A stretch of 64,000 nt of DNA from MnTg04 sp964568075 (GTDB lineage: Bacteria > Pseudomonadota > Gammaproteobacteria > Steroidobacterales > MnTg04): NCBI GenBank assembly GCA_964568075.1, contig CAZMOM010000016.1, positions 1 through 64,000 on the forward strand, in the 5' to 3' direction. Positions 60,647-64,000 of this stretch are shown here, piece by piece (the first letter of the stretch is position 1; each line of letters opens with the position of its first letter). A model generated the notes under the pieces. That model saw only the letters and a list, made by a program, of their open reading frames with translations, made no database searches and was not told where the DNA came from. A program made the position numbers and the translations under genes.

Positions 60647-61360
60647 ATGACAAAAAAAACAGCAGCGATCATCCAGGCCAGCATAAAAAGATTTGCCGAC
60701 CAGGTATCCGTCGTTGATTCGTCGACCGGAGAAGCGGTTCTTGAGGTCGAACCGGAAAACCTGGTGATCGTCTGCAAGGCGCTTCGTGAAGAGGATGACT
60801 TTCTGTTTGATACTCTAATTGATGTATGTGGTGTGGATTACCTGCATTACGGAGTGATCGAATGGGATACGAGCGATGCTACAGATTCGGGTTTTAGCCG
60901 GGGTGTCGAGCGACAAAGCGAGGACGCGCCGACTCGGGTCGAAACGAAGTACAAACCAAAAAGACGTTTCGCAGTTGTTTATCAGCTATTGTCGGTTGAG
61001 CGTAACTTGAGAATACGGTTGCGATGCTATCCTCACGACGAAGTCACTCCGGTAATTGATTCCGTATGCGATGTCTGGAGTTCCGCAAACTGGTTTGAAC
61101 GCGAAGCGTTCGACCTGTTCGGCATATTGTTCGACGGGCACCCGGACCTGAGAAGAATCCTGACCGATTATGGCTTCATTGGCCATGCTTTCCGCAAGGA
61201 TTTTCCCTTGATCGGGAATGTCGAGGTTCGCTACGACCCGCAGCTGGCGAGAGTCGTTTACCAACCTGTATCGATTGAGCCACGAACTCTGGTGCCAAGA
61301 GTCATACGTCACGATGAGCGATTTGCCTCCCTGAGAAAAGAAGGGGAGGGAAATGGCTGA
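60647..61360 (+). CDS. nuoC: NADH-quinone oxidoreductase subunit C (237 aa)
   Basis: This is the 30-kDa peripheral subunit. The signature is SANWFEREAFDLFGILFDGHPDLRRILTDYGFIGHAFRKDFPLIG, preceded by LRIRLRCYPHDEVTPVIDSVCDVW. An insert of about 30 residues (WDTSDATDSGFSRGVERQSEDAPTRVETKYKPKRR) lies between the N-terminal domain and the signature. nuoC and nuoD are separate genes here, unlike the fused E. coli nuoCD. It overlaps nuoD by 8 bp. Confidence 0.96.
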   Translation: MTKKTAAIIQASIKRFADQVSVVDSSTGEAVLEVEPENLVIVCKALREEDDFLFDTLIDVCGVDYLHYGVIEWDTSDATDSGFSRGVERQSEDAPTRVETKYKPKRRFAVVYQLLSVERNLRIRLRCYPHDEVTPVIDSVCDVWSSANWFEREAFDLFGILFDGHPDLRRILTDYGFIGHAFRKDFPLIGNVEVRYDPQLARVVYQPVSIEPRTLVPRVIRHDERFASLRKEGEGNG

Positions 61361-62609
61361 AATCCAGAATTTCACACTAAATTTCGGACCCCAGCACCCA
61401 GCAGCTCATGGTGTGCTTCGGCTCGTTCTCGAAATGGATGGCGAAGTCATCATCAGGGCCGATCCTCATGTGGGCCTGCTTCATCGTGGCACCGAAAAGC
61501 TGGCCGAAAGCAAACCGTATAATCAGAGCATCGGCTATATGGATCGCCTGGATTACGTTTCCATGATGTGCAACGAGCACGGTTACGTTCTCGCTATCGA
61601 AAGGCTGCTGGGCGTTACGCCGCCGATCCGGGCGCAGTACATTCGCGTCATGTTCGATGAAATGACGCGGTTAATGAATCACCTGATGTGGCTGGGTGCG
61701 CATGGCCTCGATGTCGGAGCCATGACGATATTTCTTTACTGTTTCCGCGAACGCGAAGATCTGATCGATTGCTATGAAGCGGTCTCCGGCACACGTATGC
61801 ATGCGACCTATTATCGTCCAGGCGGTGTTTATCGCGATTTGCCCGAAAAAATGCCACGGTTTTCCCGCACGGAGAAATCGCGAAGCGAAAAGGAGATCAA
61901 GCGCCTGAATATGAACCGGGAAGGTTCGATGCTCGATTTTCTCGAATCTTTCTGCGAGCGGTTTCCGGCCTGCGTCGACGAATATGAGACCTTGCTAACC
62001 GACAACCGCATATGGAAGCAACGAACCGTCAATATTGGCGTGGTCTCTCCGGACAGGGCGAAGCAACTGGGATTCACCGGACCGATGCTCAGAGGTTCCG
62101 GCGTTGCATGGGATTTAAGAAAAAAACAACCTTACGAAGTCTATGACCGGGTCGATTTCGATATACCGATCGGCGTAAATGGCGATTGTTATGACAGGTA
62201 CCTCGTGCGCGTTGAAGAGATGCGCCAGTCAAATGGCATTATCAGGCAATGTATCGATTGGCTGCGGGAAAATCCTGGTCCGGTAACGATTGGTGACCAC
62301 AAGATCATGCCGCCATCGCGAGAGGAAATGAAAGGCGACATGGAATCGCTGATTCATCATTTTAAATTATTTACCGAAGGATATTGTGTCCCGGAAGGCG
62401 AGACTTATGCGGCGATCGAGCACCCCAAGGGTGAATTTGGTGTCTATCTGGTTTCCGACGGAGCCAACAAACCCTATCGGGTCAAAATTCGGGCGCCAGG
62501 ATTCGCTCACTTGTCGTCGATGAATGAAATGGTAACCGGTCATATGCTGGCCGACGTGGTTGCGGTCATTGGCACCCAGGATATTGTTTTTGGCGAGATC
62601 GACCGCTGA
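61353..62609 (+). CDS. nuoD: NADH-quinone oxidoreductase subunit D (418 aa)
   Basis: This is the 49-kDa subunit forming the quinone cavity with NuoB. Diagnostic blocks are FTLNFGPQHPAAHGVLRLVLEMDGEV, DPHVGLLHRGTEKLAESKPYNQSIGYMDRLDYVSMMCNEH, EREDLIDCYEAVSGTRMHATYYRPGGV and the C-terminal HLSSMNEMVTGHMLADVVAVIGTQDIVFGEIDR. The length is normal. It starts 8 bp before the end of nuoC and its last base is shared with the nuoE ATG. Confidence 0.97.
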   Translation: MAEIQNFTLNFGPQHPAAHGVLRLVLEMDGEVIIRADPHVGLLHRGTEKLAESKPYNQSIGYMDRLDYVSMMCNEHGYVLAIERLLGVTPPIRAQYIRVMFDEMTRLMNHLMWLGAHGLDVGAMTIFLYCFREREDLIDCYEAVSGTRMHATYYRPGGVYRDLPEKMPRFSRTEKSRSEKEIKRLNMNREGSMLDFLESFCERFPACVDEYETLLTDNRIWKQRTVNIGVVSPDRAKQLGFTGPMLRGSGVAWDLRKKQPYEVYDRVDFDIPIGVNGDCYDRYLVRVEEMRQSNGIIRQCIDWLRENPGPVTIGDHKIMPPSREEMKGDMESLIHHFKLFTEGYCVPEGETYAAIEHPKGEFGVYLVSDGANKPYRVKIRAPGFAHLSSMNEMVTGHMLADVVAVIGTQDIVFGEIDR

Positions 62610-63115
62610 TGGCTGATACGAATAAAAGCTACGCAGGGCCGTTGTCCGGTCACGTGCGCGAAGAGATCGATCGGTGGGCCAGGAAGTTTCCCGATGGTAA
62701 GCAACGCTCGGCTCTGATTGGTGCCTTGCAAGCGGTACAGCATGAAAATAACGGCTTCCTGACTGCAGAACTCATGAGCGCCGTCGCCGAATACCTGGAC
62801 CTGCCCGCCATACAGGTTTACGAAGTTGCAACATTTTACGCCATGCTCGAGACAAAACCTGTCGGGCGCCACAGCATTTCCGTCTGCACAAATATATCCT
62901 GCATGTTGAACGGTTGCGATCGAATAGTTGAGCACCTGGAAAAAAAGCTGGGCATCAAGACCGGAGAAAGCACAACCGACGGAAAGTTTTATCTTAAACA
63001 GGAAGAGGAATGCCTGGCCGCCTGTGTCGGTGCGCCCATGATGATGATTGATCAGATTTATTACGAGAACCTGTCTGTGGAAAAAGTAGACAGGATTCTG
63101 GACGAAATGGAGTAG
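62609..63115 (+). CDS. nuoE: NADH-quinone oxidoreductase subunit E (168 aa)
   Basis: This is the 24-kDa thioredoxin-like subunit with a 2Fe-2S cluster. The ligands are two Cys in SVCTNISCMLNGC and two in EEECLAACVGAPMMMI. The helical N-terminal domain reads SALIGALQAVQHENNGFLTAELMSAVAEYLDLPAIQVYEVATFYAML. It overlaps nuoD by 1 bp and is followed by nuoF after 4 bp. Confidence 0.96.
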   Translation: MADTNKSYAGPLSGHVREEIDRWARKFPDGKQRSALIGALQAVQHENNGFLTAELMSAVAEYLDLPAIQVYEVATFYAMLETKPVGRHSISVCTNISCMLNGCDRIVEHLEKKLGIKTGESTTDGKFYLKQEEECLAACVGAPMMMIDQIYYENLSVEKVDRILDEME

Positions 63116-63119
63116 GCCG

Positions 63120-64000
63120 GTGCTGGAGCAAAATCAAGTCTGCTTTTCGACGATGCAGTTTGATCAGCCATGGACGCTTGAGAATTATCTCAAGGTGGGC
63201 GGTTATGAGGCCTGGAAAAAAATCCTCAAGGAAAAGGTTCCGCCCGAGGATCTGATCGAAATAGTCAAGGCGTCCGGCTTGCTCGGCAGAGGCGGCGCTG
63301 GCTTTCCTACCGGATTGAAATGGAGTTTTATGCCCAGGAACGCCACCGGCCAGAATTACGTCGTCTGTAATTCGGATGAAAGCGAGCCGGGTACCTGCCA
63401 CGATCGCGATATTCTTCGTTATAACCCACATTCCGTGATAGAGGGCATGGCGATCGGCGGCTACTGCATGGGCGCTACTGTTGGTTATAACTACATTCGC
63501 GGGGAGTTTCTCGCTGAGCCCGTGCCGCGTTTCGAAGCCGCAGTCGCGGAGGCGCAAGAAGCCGGTTTACTGGGGAAAAATATCCTAGGGTCGGGATTCG
63601 ATTTCGAACTGCATACATTCATCGGGGCCGGAGCTTACATCTGCGGAGAAGAAACGGCGTTGCTGGAATCGCTGGAAGGCAAGCAGGGACTCCCGCGATA
63701 CAAACCGCCATTTCCTGCGCATTACGGCATCTATGGGCGGCCAAGCAATATCAATAACACGCAAAGCTATGCATCGGTGCCCAGCATTATCCGCAAGGGA
63801 GCCGGGTGGTTTGCTGATCTTGGGAGCGAGGGATCGGGCGGGCCCTGTGTGTTTTCGGTTTCCGGTCATGTCGACAATCCGGGTAATTTCGAAGTGGGTT
63901 TGGGTATCCCTTTCCAGGATCTTCTCGAACTGGCGGGCGGGGTTCGTAACGGGAATAAACTCAAGGCTGTGATCCCTGGGGGCTCGTCGGTCAAGGTGTT
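63120..64000 (+). CDS. nuoF: NADH-quinone oxidoreductase subunit F (partial, C-terminus beyond window)
   Basis: This is the 51-kDa NADH-binding, FMN-containing subunit; about 293 of the usual 420-450 codons are present. The FMN/NADH blocks are ASGLLGRGGAGFPTGLKWSFM, YVVCNSDESEPGTCHDRDIL and GAGAYICGEETALLESLEGKQGLPRYKPPFPA. The 4Fe-4S (N3) cysteines would lie beyond the edge. The start is a GTG at 63120 with GGAG 7 nt upstream, 4 bp after the nuoE stop. The frame is open to the window end. Confidence 0.95.
   Translation, partial: MLEQNQVCFSTMQFDQPWTLENYLKVGGYEAWKKILKEKVPPEDLIEIVKASGLLGRGGAGFPTGLKWSFMPRNATGQNYVVCNSDESEPGTCHDRDILRYNPHSVIEGMAIGGYCMGATVGYNYIRGEFLAEPVPRFEAAVAEAQEAGLLGKNILGSGFDFELHTFIGAGAYICGEETALLESLEGKQGLPRYKPPFPAHYGIYGRPSNINNTQSYASVPSIIRKGAGWFADLGSEGSGGPCVFSVSGHVDNPGNFEVGLGIPFQDLLELAGGVRNGNKLKAVIPGGSSVKV

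Noticed and set aside
1..64000. CRISPR arrays, prophage or intact insertion sequences
   Set aside because: No regularly spaced repeats, phage structural genes or transposase frames were recognised.

Overview
The window is a chromosomal segment of a gammaproteobacterium of moderate GC content. The evidence is a set of conserved gammaproteobacterial neighbourhoods: ssrA/smpB, ratA-rnfH facing bamE, fur facing recN, nadK facing hrcA-grpE-dnaK-dnaJ, dapB-carA-carB-greA, yhbY/rlmE-ftsH-folP-glmM-tpiA-secG, then tRNA-Leu and the nuo operon. The lineage below class level cannot be fixed from the sequence alone.

Positions 1-30.8 kb are an accessory, mostly envelope-related half. Reading leftward from 7.18 kb is a drug-efflux-type operon with two paralogous lipoprotein adaptors followed by two RND pumps, the second cut by the window edge. 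Its promoter overlaps a clean 8+8 inverted repeat. Next come a Prc/Tsp-type protease, several small membrane or lipoproteins, an M28 peptidase, an exported amidohydrolase, an AI-2E-family permease, two sister EF-hand mini-proteins flanking an exported repeat-fold protein, a FrnE-like thioredoxin-fold protein, a CDF metal transporter, an exported M20 amidohydrolase and an exported endonuclease/exonuclease/phosphatase-fold protein. A tightly overlapping gpsA-GDPD-FGGY kinase operon follows, then a GAF-GGDEF-EAL protein with a degenerate GGDEF site but a complete EAL site.

Positions 30.8-35.0 kb are the disturbed part. They hold a large membrane-anchored TPR protein, an 83-bp near-perfect palindrome, a frameshifted lipocalin-like gene, short tandem repeats, the tmRNA gene (tag ANDNNYALAA) and a 143-bp palindromic mobile-element-like repeat whose outer end coincides with the smpB stop codon. 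A second, unrelated family of 160-bp palindromic repeats sits in tandem at 10.8-11.1 kb.

Positions 35-64 kb are housekeeping: trans-translation (smpB), iron control (fur), outer-membrane assembly (bamE), DNA repair (recN), NAD(P) synthesis (nadK), heat shock (hrcA, grpE, dnaK, dnaJ with two sigma-32-type promoters and no CIRCE element seen), lysine and carbamoyl-phosphate synthesis (dapB, carAB), transcript cleavage (greA), ribosome assembly (yhbY, rlmE), membrane proteolysis (ftsH), folate and amino-sugar synthesis (folP, glmM), glycolysis (tpiA), secretion (secG) and respiratory complex I (nuoA to a truncated nuoF). No CRISPR array, prophage or intact transposase was seen.
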